Shown here: in pieces, positions 45,748 through 56,748 of the stretch
How positions within the stretch are numbered: the first letter of the stretch is position 1
How the letters are laid out: each line of letters begins with the position of its first letter
Assembly (NCBI GenBank): GCA_011032825.1
Contig: JAADJZ010000040.1
Location: 124,001 to 188,000 of the forward strand
Direction of reading: 5' to 3'
Source of the DNA: Massariosphaeria phaeospora
Taxonomy: Eukaryota; Ascomycota; Dothideomycetes; Pleosporales
Length of the DNA stretch: 64,000 bases
The notes under the pieces: generated by a model
What the model was told of the DNA's origin: nothing
Seen by the model: the letters and a program-made list of their open reading frames with translations, nothing else
Database searches by the model: none
Translations under genes and position numbers: made by a program

Positions 45748-48638
45748 CTAGTCGCCCTCGCCTCTCTCGCCGCCGCTTTTCAGGGGTATCGAGATGGATA
45801 TCTTCTTCGGGCCGTCCTTTGCCGAGTTCGGGGTTTTGCGACGCAGCCTTTGCAGACTGCCCGTACTTGAGTTGCTGCTTTGGGATGCCCGCCGCTTGGG
45901 TGTTGAGCTGGATATGCTGGCGAGAAGCTCGTCTTCTTCGTCTTCCTCTCTTCGACGTTTTTCCGTGATCCGTTCGGGTGGGCTGCCTTTCAACACTGGA
46001 GACCCTTTGGTTTGAGTAGCTGAGGAAGCCGGCGTACTCGTCGCGAGAATGTCCATCTCGTCGGAGTCGTCGCCATCATCGTCAGGATAGTTGACTAAGG
46101 GCCGGACTGGGGATGCACCGTTGAGTACGGTTTTGCTGGGCAAATCGTCCTCGTCGTCAGATCCATTGAAGTACGCCTCCTCGTCAGGATCCATTTCCTT
46201 CAAGGCTTGCCCCCATTTCCCACCATTAGCCAGATGCCGTGCCGTAGTGTCGCTGTCCACACTAGTGAAAGAATGTTCCAATTCTTGGGTAGTAGTGGCG
46301 GGTTCGTGCATTTGCTCGTATCGAAGGATGAGGTTCTGAAACGTGTCTACATAGGTGATGATTTGTAGTTTTTCCCGGTAGGTCTCTACCAAGTGCTGGA
46401 CGAGCATTTTGATGTTTTCCCGCTTGATGAACTCGAACAGCTCGAGGCAGGCGGAATTAAGTAGATTATCTCGTGGCATCGTTTCGAACAATATGTCGAT
46501 TACCGGATCGAAAAGGCGGTGTTGGATGATCTGACGGTTATGAGTCTCGTCATGCAGGCCGATGCATATGCGGAAATATTTTAGGGCAACTATATTGGTC
46601 GTTAGCCGGACAATCGAACACGTGGATGAGGCAATGACTTACCCAGCTTCATATGCTTCTCAGGGCAATTCATGAGCTGAGCCACACGGGCTGCAAGGCC
46701 CTCGGAAAGGACAAAGTATTTACTGCGGAATGTGTGGTGTCGGATGAAGTAGCAGAGGGCGTCTACAAGGTGCACGAATAGCGAAACTTCGGACATCGAT
46801 AGATCGGCCACTGATCATGTCAGTATATACAAGCGCAAAAATGTTCGCACTTCTTACCTGACTGTTTACTCTCGAGACGTTTGAGAGGTTGGAATAGTTT
46901 CCTGGCAGACTCATCGTAGAAATTCTGAATGAAGGCGTCGGTATGGGGTACGGCCGGCAGCTGGCCCTTGACCTTCGCCAAATACTCGCTGTTACTCCGC
47001 TGTATTGCTTCAATTGCGACTGCATTAGCCATGGGGTCCATCAATATCTTGACGGCTTCAGTCATCTGTGTTTTAACGCCCAAGTCAACCTCGATAAGGA
47101 GAAGCTCAATAAGCGTATCCGTCAGAGGCTTAGACTTCTCCTGCAGGGCTTTGAAAATGTAGCTCCGCACTATCAAGGCATCGTGATCGATGAGAGCGAG
47201 AAAAATATCGATGCCCGCAACACGGATCGAGGCGTCTTGATGCTTGAGTGCGAATTGTATCATCTCCAAAAGACCATGGCCGATGAAGTTCTGGTACAGC
47301 TGGTTTCGGCCACTGCCTTGGATAGTCTTTGCGATCGTCGTGCACTGTTGGATGAACAGCACTCCCTCTTTTTGTCGTCGAGGACTATAATCTTTGGCGC
47401 TAAAAAGACCGAACAGCTCCTTCAAGAATGCTGAGTTCGAAATGATATGGGCAACAATATCGACCTGATGAAAATATATGAGAGAATTGAGGACGGAAAA
47501 TGTTGGGTCGTCCAGTATCCGCGCGAGAACCACGTCCTTTAGGTATTGCAACCGGTATGTGCAGTGTATCTTTCTCTTGATCCCGGCGTCTTCAATCTTC
47601 ACGACTTCCTTGAACTTCGACTCGTCGGACAGGTATGCTCGGTGGTTGGCCTTGTGCAGGGGAAAATCGGGGTCGTCTGCATACATCAGTCATCTGCAAC
47701 ATTACCAGACTACTCGCACTCACATTCCAACGCGCCCACGGCTCCAAGCACAATGTCGTCCGTGACCACATACTCCACAATGGCTGCGTCATTCAGCAGG
47801 ATCAACATCTTCATGATGTTACACAGCCGATGCAAGTCCGGTGCGCTTTCAAAGTCCTCAGCCTCTTCGACCAGAGGAATGAGCTTCTGGATGTAGTTTT
47901 GAGAAAGAATAAATTTGGCCAGCGCTTCACGGCCACCGGGAGTGCTGTTGGCGGCGCGCATGTGGTTTTCAATTTCGGCGAGATTGCCTAGACTAGGCGG
48001 TGGAAGCACCATGGGGGTACTGTCGACCATGTCGTCTGATATGCCATCTTCTGCCATGTGTCAGTTCTGCTCGAGGAGTTTCACTGGAGGTCTGCATACC
48101 CTGTGCCAGCGCCTGCAAACGCGATTGGACCTCATTCACGAAATCCCTATTCAAGTCAGCGCATGAAACCAACGCGACGCCACTTGCGTACCAGATACTG
48201 GCGCATCCTTCAGGCTCCTGGAAACTGAGGGCCATGTCGGTCCCATTCTGCTCTGTCCACACGATAAGGGTATCTGTGTCCAGTTTAGCCTCAGGCCTAC
48301 AAGCCCCGCGCACTGGGAAGTGTACCTTGTTGCTTCTGATAGCCATCATCTTTGGAGATTCTGGTCTCGAGTAACTGTCGCGAGGGGTCGTCTTCGGAGA
48401 CGACGAGGATCTTGGCTTCTTCCTGCTGTAGGGCACATGTCAGCCTGGACGAGATCGGAGGTCGGAAGACGTGATGAGGGCACGTCGACAACGCAGAGTT
48501 TGCCAAGTAGGAGCAACAACGTACATTCACGACGGCGCCTCTGCAAAACCCTGTGCCGCGGTCGAACCAGTCATTGTTCTTAAGCTCGTAGACCTTGACG
48601 CGCTTGCGATCGTTGGCAGGCGGCGCGACCAGTGCCAT
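45748..48638 (-). CDS. PSY2: PP4 regulatory subunit 3 (Psy2/SMEK)
   Basis: Eight exons on the minus strand: 48638-48525, 48425-48326, 48273-48192, 48146-48100, 48050-47724, 47676-46858, 46810-46643 and 46589-45748 (832 residues). The N-terminus is an EVH1/PH-like domain (RVKVYELKNNDWFDRGTGFCRG ... DTLIVWTEQNGTDMALSFQE). The SMEK domain and Armadillo-like repeats follow (ILSQNYIQKLIPLVEEAEDFES ... ALEYDDPDFPLHKANHRAYL ... IHCTYRLQYLKDVVLARILDD ... ALKYFRICIGLHDETHNR). The tail is acidic then basic (EEDEEDELL, TPKRRASQ), likely a nuclear-localising region. Psy2 targets the PP4 phosphatase to substrates such as gamma-H2A and Rad53 in DNA-damage recovery. The second exon begins at a CAGCAG acceptor, so one Gln may be optional. 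Confidence 0.94.
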
Positions 48639-50743
48639 AATAGAGGCCAGAAGCTACCGCGCACTCCGGCCGGGGCGACACGACCCTCCGGAGCAGCGAC
48701 AGTCGCCACGCGAGGATGCGCAGTGGCGTAAAGAGGTTGTATATGAATATCCGGAGGCTGCTACGGCCAGCTGGCGAGGTGCAGCGCGCGCTGGACGGCG
48801 GCTAGGAGGCGGCGACGGGGCGCACTCGCAGCACGGCGTGGAGCGAGCGAGCGACGATGTGCGCGGACACGGCGCGTGGCGCGTACGAAGGAGTGAGGTT
48901 TTGTCGGATGGTGCGAAGTGGTGACAGCGGCTGATCGGCCGCGGTGCCTTTGGTCGCGTTGCGTGCGTGCGTGCGTTTGCAAGAGTCGAGAGAGCCGCGA
49001 TGGCGAAGGCTGGCGCTAAGGCTAGTCCAGACGAGATAATCGATAAGCGGGCCGGGACCACTGCAGGGCACGGTGTGAGGCGCCAGCACTACATGCGATA
49101 ACGACACGGGGGACGGCGCGCGCGGTGAGGTTGACGCGCAGTGGGAAGACTCGAGCAGGGGACAGCAACAATGGTGGCGGGCGCTGGGGAGGGGAGTGGA
49201 GTGGAGTGGAGAGTCCGAGCGACTGCAGCATCGGCTTCCGGGGACGGGGCGACGGCTGCTGGGAGCTTGCAGCGTGAGGCGGCGGCGGCCTGAAGGGGGC
49301 GATCCTGCCCGCCCGCTGCCTGCCGCCATGACGTCTCGCCGTCTCGCCGTCTAGCCCCCTCTTCTCTCAACCTCGCCTCTACTCTACTGATCCCGACTGC
49401 ACCTTGACGACAGGGCGCGACATGGGCGGGCAGCGAGAGAGCAGGCACGGGCTACGTCCTGATGTCGCATCTCAACTCTACCTATCTTCATTCCATACTC
49501 GCTCCCCTCGACGCCCTGGTCTTGCAGCCGCTCCCCTCCTCCCGATCCGCCTCAACCTCGAAATATCCTATATGCGGTGCGCCGATGCAGGAGCCTTGAT
49601 TTGCGCCCACGGATCACCATTGATCAGGTGGGATGCGCGTTCGGTGGCACAGGCTGGCTGATATATGTCATGACACAGTGCCAGGCCATCGTGTTGCACC
49701 AAGCTTGCACAGAGCATTGCGGAATCCATAGTCCGTATACAAGACCTTGACCCTCAATCCATGGCCTCCCGCTTCGTCAACCAAATCTTGACATCTACAT
49801 GGCTCATCACGCAGGATCCCCCACATGGTTTCGAGGTGCAGCGCGACCAGGGCGACGGTCTTGTATGCATGTCGGCAGCCGACATTAGCTCCGCATCTGC
49901 CTGGGCACTGCTTTTAAGTCAACCCAGGTCTCGTAGACTAACTTCGATGTCTGCATGTCAATCATGCGTAAGGCTAAGCAGGCACTTCCTGGTAACCGTA
50001 GACGCGTCGCCCTTGCCTTGCAGACGTTGCCCTGGCCCAGGACCCAGAGCTTGGGAGCCGACCCAGACCTCAGCACATGGTAGACTACCGGAATGCACTC
50101 GAACAGTCAGTCAACGGTATCACAGGATGTCAAATGCCAGCCCCGGGCAGACGGTCTACCGAATTGAGCCCACTGTAAAGAAGCGTAACATGATCCACCT
50201 CAACGTACCCCCAACCTATCTGTAACACTTAAAGTATCTTTCTATATGTTTTCACATGAACAGGAATCTGTGGTCATATCAAGTTGGTCAAATGCAAGTC
50301 CGTATAGAGAGTATCAAGTGAGTTGCAGGGCAACGGAATCATGGCGCAGAAAACCTGGTACATGCACCTAATATGAGGTGATTCGTCTGATCCACAGCAA
50401 GTAGTCATGCACCTAGTATAGTCCGCCAGAGGGCTTTGTTAACTTAAAACAAAACCTCCGTGAGATGCAGTTGCGTCACTCCATGATGCTAAAAGCGCTT
50501 CCAATCATGTTTCGCGATGATACGCGTGGTTTCCAATTCCTTTTGACCATCGCAACAGTTGGCACGCCTCCCATCTCTCAATCCCTTCCCCCAGCAAGTA
50601 TACGCGAACTGCACAGACCCTCTCGCCTAACGCACGATCACCATGCTTATCGATAACCCCCCGCGCAACCTCGAACCTCGGCCCACCTGCCCCCAGCAGT
50701 CAACAACGCCCAACGCCAACTCCAGCTCCCCCGCGACGATCCA
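48639..50743. other. gene-free tract, 2.1 kb
   Basis: Lies between the divergent PSY2 and MED22-like starts. GC-rich sequence gives long open frames on both strands at 48650-49450, without domain or splice support. I see no RNA gene. Confidence 0.5.
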
Positions 50744-51410
50744 ATGGACGCCTCGAAGCGCAACGCCAACGCTCTACACGGTAAGTTCATGAAAACCCGC
50801 GCGTCCCATGCCTTTGGAGACAGTAGCTAACCGCCTTTCTCCGTTTTGGATACAGAGCGCGTCAACGCCCTGTACAAGGCGGCCATCACGCACTTCAGCA
50901 ATATCTTCAACCTCACGCCTGAAGACGACGATGATGCCGACAGCAACAACAATGGCGCACCGCGCGACGCTACAGACTACGCGGCGGTTGCGCACAAGGA
51001 GTTGGCTATTAGGGTGCAGGCGACGGCTTTGGTATGCTTTCATTCACATTCACATTTCTAGGGCTACATACTACGTCCTACACACACATACACACCTCTC
51101 TTACCTACCTCCCTCACAACCCCTTCAACACTCCCACCCACTAACCACATCTTTCCCCCACCCACAGATCCGCACCCTACAAGACCTCTCGACGCTGATC
51201 CGCGACCTGCAAGAGCTGTGGCTGTTCGGCGGCCTGGACACGCTGACGGATCCGGCCGACGACGCGGCGATGCGCGCAAAGGCGCTGGGCATTGCGGCGT
51301 TGGTGGAGGTGCTTGCGAAGACGAAGATGGGCGGTGGTGGTGGTGGGACGGGAGTAGGAGTCGGGGAGTGGAAAGAGGGGAAGCGGGTAGAAGGGGCAGA
51401 CGGGAGATGA
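50744..51410 (+). CDS. MED22: Mediator subunit 22-like protein
   Basis: Three exons: 50744-50780, 50856-51031 and 51168-51410 (151 residues; introns 75 and 136 nt with CTAACC branch sites). The sequence ERVNALYKAAITHFSNIFNL, followed by an acidic insert and VAHKELAIRVQATALIRTLQDLSTLIRDLQELWLFGGLDTL, matches the helical Med22/Surf5 pattern. Med22 (yeast Srb6) is a head-module subunit of the RNA polymerase II Mediator in the nucleus. The C-terminus is a Gly-rich then charged tail of low complexity. The first coding exon is short, but its ATG and GTAAGT donor give a good frame. The assignment rests on recall of the family pattern, so it is somewhat less certain than the frame itself. Confidence 0.78.
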
Positions 51411-52896
51411 GATGAGATGAGCTTGAGAGCATTGCGGCGTGGACGGGATATGCTTGGGATTTGTGTGGCGTGATTTTGGATGGGACGCAAATGTTACAGA
51501 GCGCCAGGCAGGGAGTTAACGTAAAAGGACATGATACCCCAAAAGCAGAAGACAGTCTGTTTGACCTCTGCAATACAAGGAAGGACTTACATACACACAC
51601 GCCGAGAACCCAAAACCTTCTCTATCTCTCAGACCAAGGCATTTGCATTCATATCAGCCGAGGACAAGAATCTCAACAAGGAAGGCCTCGCGCTCCAATT
51701 CGCGAGCACCCTCGATCTCTCTCTAGATCCAAGCTCTTGTAGCAGGAAGCAGGAACCAGCTACCTTTCGACCGCGCGGCGATGGAAGATGGCTGGAACAC
51801 GTGTGTGGGACCGGATAGATAGATAGCCAGAGCCAGGAACAAAAAATGAATCGCCAAACCTCAAGTCTCACATATAAATGCTCTCAGCCAACAAACAAAC
51901 ACCCCGATGTATGTGACGGCTGTATGTACAGTCGTCGCGATGCATTGCAGCAGCATCACAACGACGGTCACAAAAAAGCTCTCCTCTGTTCCAAAGGCGT
52001 ACGTCCACAATACCACCAACAACATAAGCAGGAGCATGGATTCGACATCGTGTCCTCAGGCAAAGTATTCCCATTTTGTGTATTTTCAGTAATTGATTGA
52101 CCGTCGTGCATCGGCAGAGGCGAGCTCAGCTGAGCTGCAAATAGACAACCCCATTTCTCAGTCCATTTTGTTGGATTTTCTCGGTATGCGTTTATTGCGT
52201 CGACAGAACCGACATGTGCAAATAAAGCAATCCTTCTCGATCCATCTTGAATTTTGAGTGTTTCCCCGGGATTCCATGCAGTCGAAACAGACAGCCAGAT
52301 CCACAGCACAAAAGAACAATCCCGTCCAGTCGATCGACGATCCAGGGAAGCCTGACTTCGTACAAGCAGAAGCAGGCAAGCAAGCAAGCCTCTCCACATC
52401 CGACAAAAAAGCTCAAAAGTCCGGCTAGAACCCGTCGTGTACACATGCGTGCCGACAACTCATTCCCAGAAGACGCCAGACCGCGAGCAAAAAGGGGGTT
52501 CGTGCTCAGAACACCGAACCAACATCCAGCTCTTTTCCCGATTGTCCGTGCAGAGTGTCGTCCGATAACCGTTCCACCGTCAATAGCAGCAACAGCCACC
52601 CATCTAGACGGAACACCGTCGCCACCCGCCCAGCCAGTGAAACAAACGCTAAGACCAAGGAAAACAGAGAAAGCCGAAGCCCGGGGTATCATAACCCTAA
52701 CCGAACCCATACAGCAAAACAACGCTCAGAGATCGCCGAAATAGGTATACGTACGAAAGAGTCGCATAGCTTACCATAAACGCCCCGAGATGTTTCCGTT
52801 ACATCCTGACCGTAACCGTGACCGTGAACCATGCGAGATGCAAGACGTCGCTAGACCGTTGACCAGAAGACCGAGAGGAAAATGCTGCCGAGGAGC
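51411..52896. other. convergent 3' spacer, 1.5 kb
   Basis: Between MED22 (plus) and the RING-PHD gene (minus). A plus-strand frame at 52247-52744 is open but basic and of odd composition; I do not regard it as a gene. An AGCTG run lies at 52122-52139. Confidence 0.5.
52122..52139. repeat. AGCTG-type short repeat
   Basis: The sequence gagctcagctgagctgca contains three agct cores and is partly palindromic. It belongs with the other AGCTG runs in this window. Confidence 0.6.
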
Positions 52897-54831
52897 TCAT
52901 GACGAAGAAGAAGCAGAGTCGTCCGCGACAGGTGAAGCAACTGAACCGTTAGCACGAAGGGCCTTCACAGCACCCATCACTTCATCGCTAGCCACTTTCT
53001 GCCATTTCTCTCGCGCATCATGCTTCGATAGAGCGTCCGCACCAGAGTCGCCGATCATGTCGTAGAGAAGGTGCGAGACATCCCGATTGATTGCCGTGTA
53101 CTCTTTCTTCGAGATTTCCTTCTTCTGATACACCGGCTTCAAGGCGATAGTAACCATGCGCTGCATTTCGTATTTAGTGGAGTACGACAGCTGTCCCGAG
53201 CGCGTGGGGGACGAATCTTTCGAGCGAGGTGGGCTGGTTAGACCGGGAGAATAATTGGGGAGCGCACGACGGCCTGCGCGAGTCTCTTCGTCCTTTGGGG
53301 AGTAAGGGGAATATCCGGGTGATTTCTGGGCGTCAAGATTCAAATTGAAGGGGGGTGGGGTGCTCATCCCATGCCGAAGAGGGTATACCGGAGACAAGCC
53401 CGGCGATGATCCTTGTGGTGAACAGGCGCGATCGACGATAATGCGCTTGGGCTGAGGAGCAGCAATTTCCCTTTCGAGTTCAGCTTCTCGGTTGACTTCA
53501 ACCTCCCGGAGGAGGGACTGGAGGAAGTTGGGCGCAGCTGAAGATTCTCCAGAAGGCATATGGGCCGGTTCATATGTACTGGTACGTCGTTCATCAGCCT
53601 GACGAGCCGCAGCGGTAGCGGATGACTCGGCGCCTTCGACGATGTTAGTACGGGTCCGGGGCCGCTTGAACTTACGCTCCGGCTGCTGTTCTTCCCGGGC
53701 GGCCTCATCAGTCGGCGTGGAGTCTATCGAACGTCGTTTGCGCCGACGACTATCGCTGACGTTGCTGGGCGGCGGTCCTTCCTGTTGGGTGCGCTGGGCC
53801 TTGGCTTTCTCAAATAGGTTCCAAGCGCGCAACTCTTCCTGTGAGTCAGGATCTTTGGGTGTTTTTGGGCCCTCGTGATGCAATGCACTGTTGCTCGGGC
53901 GGGGTCGGCTACCGCTGCTGGGGATGTTGTCGATGGCAGCCCGAAACTGATCCTCGGCGCCCATGCCACGAGCAACTTCGAGTCGATGTTCCCGGACCTC
54001 GATCTCTTGTCGTTGTTGAACTTCAGACCTGATCTCGGATTGATCGTCTTCATCGTCGAAGGGAAATTCGAGATCAAGGTTTGTCCGATCGAAAACAGCT
54101 TGCCAAACGCCAGACCACTCGTCTGGAGCCCGAGTATATCGTCGACTTCGTCCGTTGACATAGGCGGCCGGCCCATGCGACGATTGCTGTTGGTCGGCAG
54201 CTTCCAAGGCCGCCGGTACCTCCCTGCAACTATGGCATAACCAAGCACCCCGAGTGGGCATCCTGTCGAGTCCGGCGCAGAAGACATGGCAGAGCTGGTC
54301 GCAGTTGTTACAGAAGAGGAGCAACGACGAGTCGCCAAACTGCTCGCACACCATGCAGGCGTCATAGCTTCCGTCGTTCTCGAGAAGGGGGTCCTCGTCG
54401 ATGATCATGGACGGGTCGATGTCGGCAACCTGTTGTTTTTCCTGAACGGCATACGAAGATACCGTGGTTCCTATGCGGTCAGCACCATTCCGTTGTAAGA
54501 AGGAACACTTACCTCCGACCCTGGCGCTAAGCTGTACCATGTTGAAGTTGACGCGACAGATGGGACAGCTGTTGGCCCGCTCGACCCAGGGTTTCAGGCA
54601 CTCGTTGTGCAGATTGTGACCGCAAGGCAACAGATGCGCGACCAAGTCGTCGTCCTTGGGTGTGGACTCCGACGGCGGAGGCACAACTTTTTGAAGCGGG
54701 CCTGGATGACGCTCAGCATCAGCCCCGTCCTTAGGCGTATCGACCGCTAGCGAGCCATCGGCGGCGGCGGCGGGCGGTTTCTCGTCCGCGGAGGCGAGGT
54801 CGCCGAGGCAGACGATACAGGTCTCCGTCAT
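52897..54831 (-). CDS. RING-PHD nuclear protein, PHRF1-like
   Basis: Two exons on the minus strand, 54831-54513 and 54470-52897 (630 residues). The ATG at 54831 is preferred because it opens directly on the RING (MTETCIVCLGDL); an in-frame ATG at 55068 would add 79 residues of no clear conservation. RING ligands are C5, C8, C70, H72, H75, C78, C89 and C92, with a 61-residue disordered loop between the first two pairs. A PHD finger follows (DACMVCEQFGDSSLLLFCNNCDQLCHVFC ... WLCHSC, residues about 145-190). The middle is disordered. The C-terminal 80 residues (KYEMQRMVTIALKPVYQKKEISKKEY) resemble the RNA polymerase II-binding end of PHRF1-type proteins. A chromatin-linked ubiquitin ligase role is inferred. 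The 42-nt intron (54471-54512) has a length divisible by three and no stop. Confidence 0.85.
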   Translation of the reverse strand: MTETCIVCLGDLASADEKPPAAAADGSLAVDTPKDGADAERHPGPLQKVVPPPSESTPKDDDLVAHLLPCGHNLHNECLKPWVERANSCPICRVNFNMVQLSARVGGKCSFLQRNGADRIGTTVSSYAVQEKQQVADIDPSMIIDEDPLLENDGSYDACMVCEQFGDSSLLLFCNNCDQLCHVFCAGLDRMPTRGAWLCHSCREVPAALEAADQQQSSHGPAAYVNGRSRRYTRAPDEWSGVWQAVFDRTNLDLEFPFDDEDDQSEIRSEVQQRQEIEVREHRLEVARGMGAEDQFRAAIDNIPSSGSRPRPSNSALHHEGPKTPKDPDSQEELRAWNLFEKAKAQRTQQEGPPPSNVSDSRRRKRRSIDSTPTDEAAREEQQPERKFKRPRTRTNIVEGAESSATAAARQADERRTSTYEPAHMPSGESSAAPNFLQSLLREVEVNREAELEREIAAPQPKRIIVDRACSPQGSSPGLSPVYPLRHGMSTPPPFNLNLDAQKSPGYSPYSPKDEETRAGRRALPNYSPGLTSPPRSKDSSPTRSGQLSYSTKYEMQRMVTIALKPVYQKKEISKKEYTAINRDVSHLLYDMIGDSGADALSKHDAREKWQKVASDEVMGAVKALRANGSVASPVADDSASSSS

Positions 54832-56748
54832 TGGGAAAGTTTGCGCAAGCGACGAGGGGCGGCAGAGGTATGTCGGCGCGGCGGAGAAGTGGCAGGCGGG
54901 AGTTTGAAAGACGGCGAGCGAGTGAAGTGGAGGGGTTTGCTGGTTAAGTACGATGCACGGACCATGTCGCTTGCGCGCCAAGATTCCTTGCAACCCGATG
55001 GAGCAGTCACCTGGTAACTGACGCCTAGAGCTCGTAGAGGGTGCCAGAGACCCGTGAGGAAGCGACATGTGACAAGAATGGACTGAACGAACCGAGAGAG
55101 AAACGCAGACTTTGCTGGAGTCGCTGTGTATGTTCTGAAGAACATCACGCCGGGGCTTACCTATCCACGTGTCACCGCTCTTCTAATCGGCCCTCCCATA
55201 TAACTTGTTCAATAGGGCGCCAGTAGTTGCTCGGAATGCAAACACCGCTGCAATATGTCGCCCGCGCTAAACCCCTTGGTTTTTCCGGTAACTGGCAACT
55301 GGCCGAATAGGAATACCTTGCTCGTGAAGCGTATGGCGTCAGATCGGTTGTCCCTACTTTACGCGTAACCAGGCGCCGCGGATCTCCCGCAGCGGTCGGA
55401 TACGAGTCTTATACGCCTACAGTACTTGGCGAGCACTCCCACCAAGCGCATGCGGAGAAACACACAACAGGCGATTTGAACGCTCTCTATGTTGCGGCCA
55501 GGATTCGCCTCGACTCGATCTCACACGGCCATGGGTCTTCAAATCACAGGGCCTGTTGGTATCTCGCACGTTGTAGCCAGACCCGGACAGCAGGCGGAAT
55601 CAGGTTCCGACATCTAGCAAGGATTGAAGTCCATCTTTCAGTGCCAGAGCAACGCAGTTGTAGGTGGCATACGGAGCCGTACCGAGCAGTAGCAGAACAG
55701 CCTGCTAAATTCACGAGGAGCATCGAACCAAGAAGAGACAGCAGAGCGGCGCCGATTCGACAGGGGCATCGAACCAGACATAGCCGAGCGCGAAATGCAT
55801 TTTATTTTCTACCGAGTCATCGCGTCGACTCACTATACTGGAGCCTGGGGAAGGTCCAAGACGAGCGTGAGGGTGCGGGTATGTATGGTTCTTGTGATTC
55901 TACGTCTACAGTCTCGCGACTGTGTAAGCGCCGAGGGCGGTAGCCGCTCGAGGAGTGGCTCGCGCTCGCATCGCGGCTACGAGTCTTTCGGGCTGAACGA
56001 AGGTACGCGAGACACCGAGATCTGAATGCAGTCTTGGAGTCTAAGTTTCGATGAGTCAGTGATGCTGCTTGCGGGGAAAGCCTTGACGGGCTGACCAGTT
56101 GTACTCGCCTTCCTGCTCCGCTAGAAACAGGCTCCCGTGCCAGCACATTGTGTCCATCTACTAAAGCTGATAGAAGCCAGTCTAGGAAATTTGGCTTGCG
56201 ATGGACGTGTGTGGTGGTGATGGGAGCCTGGGTCGGCGGTAGGTTGAGGAGGCACGGTGCCGTGTCGTCTCGTTTCTCCTTCATCTGTGTGAGGCTTGGC
56301 GGCCGCTAACCGGACTGACCTTAGTTCAATTCACGCCTCAAGTGCAGGTGCGCATCCCAACCCGGGCCATTGCTTCCTACCCTAACTAGTAGCCACCTCT
56401 CCAGAGCCCAGTCGCAATCAGTGTGCAAACATCTCAGCAAATCTCTCTGATGTCCGGAACGCAAGGTGTAATCTTAGGCGGTGGTATACCCGCTTCGGTG
56501 CGATGGGGCGTTTTGGAGCTGCCTCGGCATGACCTCACAAGTGACATTATTGACTTCTGCTTTCTCTCCCCCACATCACCATCTCTCAACATCCCTTGAT
56601 CGACATCTCCAATTCTATCCTCGATGACTACGTCCCCAATCTTGTCTCTTTCCTGAGTCTTGACTCAGTTCCAGTCTAATTGAACAGCTTAATCTTCAAT
56701 CCCATCAAATTCCTCCAGACTTTCTATCAACCTCGCACAGTAGAAGTA
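54832..56748. other. intergenic spacer, 1.9 kb
   Basis: Lies between divergent genes. The 79 codons upstream of 54831 are open in frame with the RING-PHD gene but probably belong to its leader. No other coding signature is seen. Confidence 0.5.

Noticed and set aside
48650..49450. Overlapping open frames on both strands upstream of PSY2
   Set aside because: Pro/Arg/Ser-rich composition on both strands, no domain or splice evidence; explained by GC-rich promoter DNA.
52247..52744. A 165-residue plus-strand frame
   Set aside because: Lys/Arg/Pro/Ser-rich without a domain, in the 3' region between two convergent genes; probably untranslated sequence.
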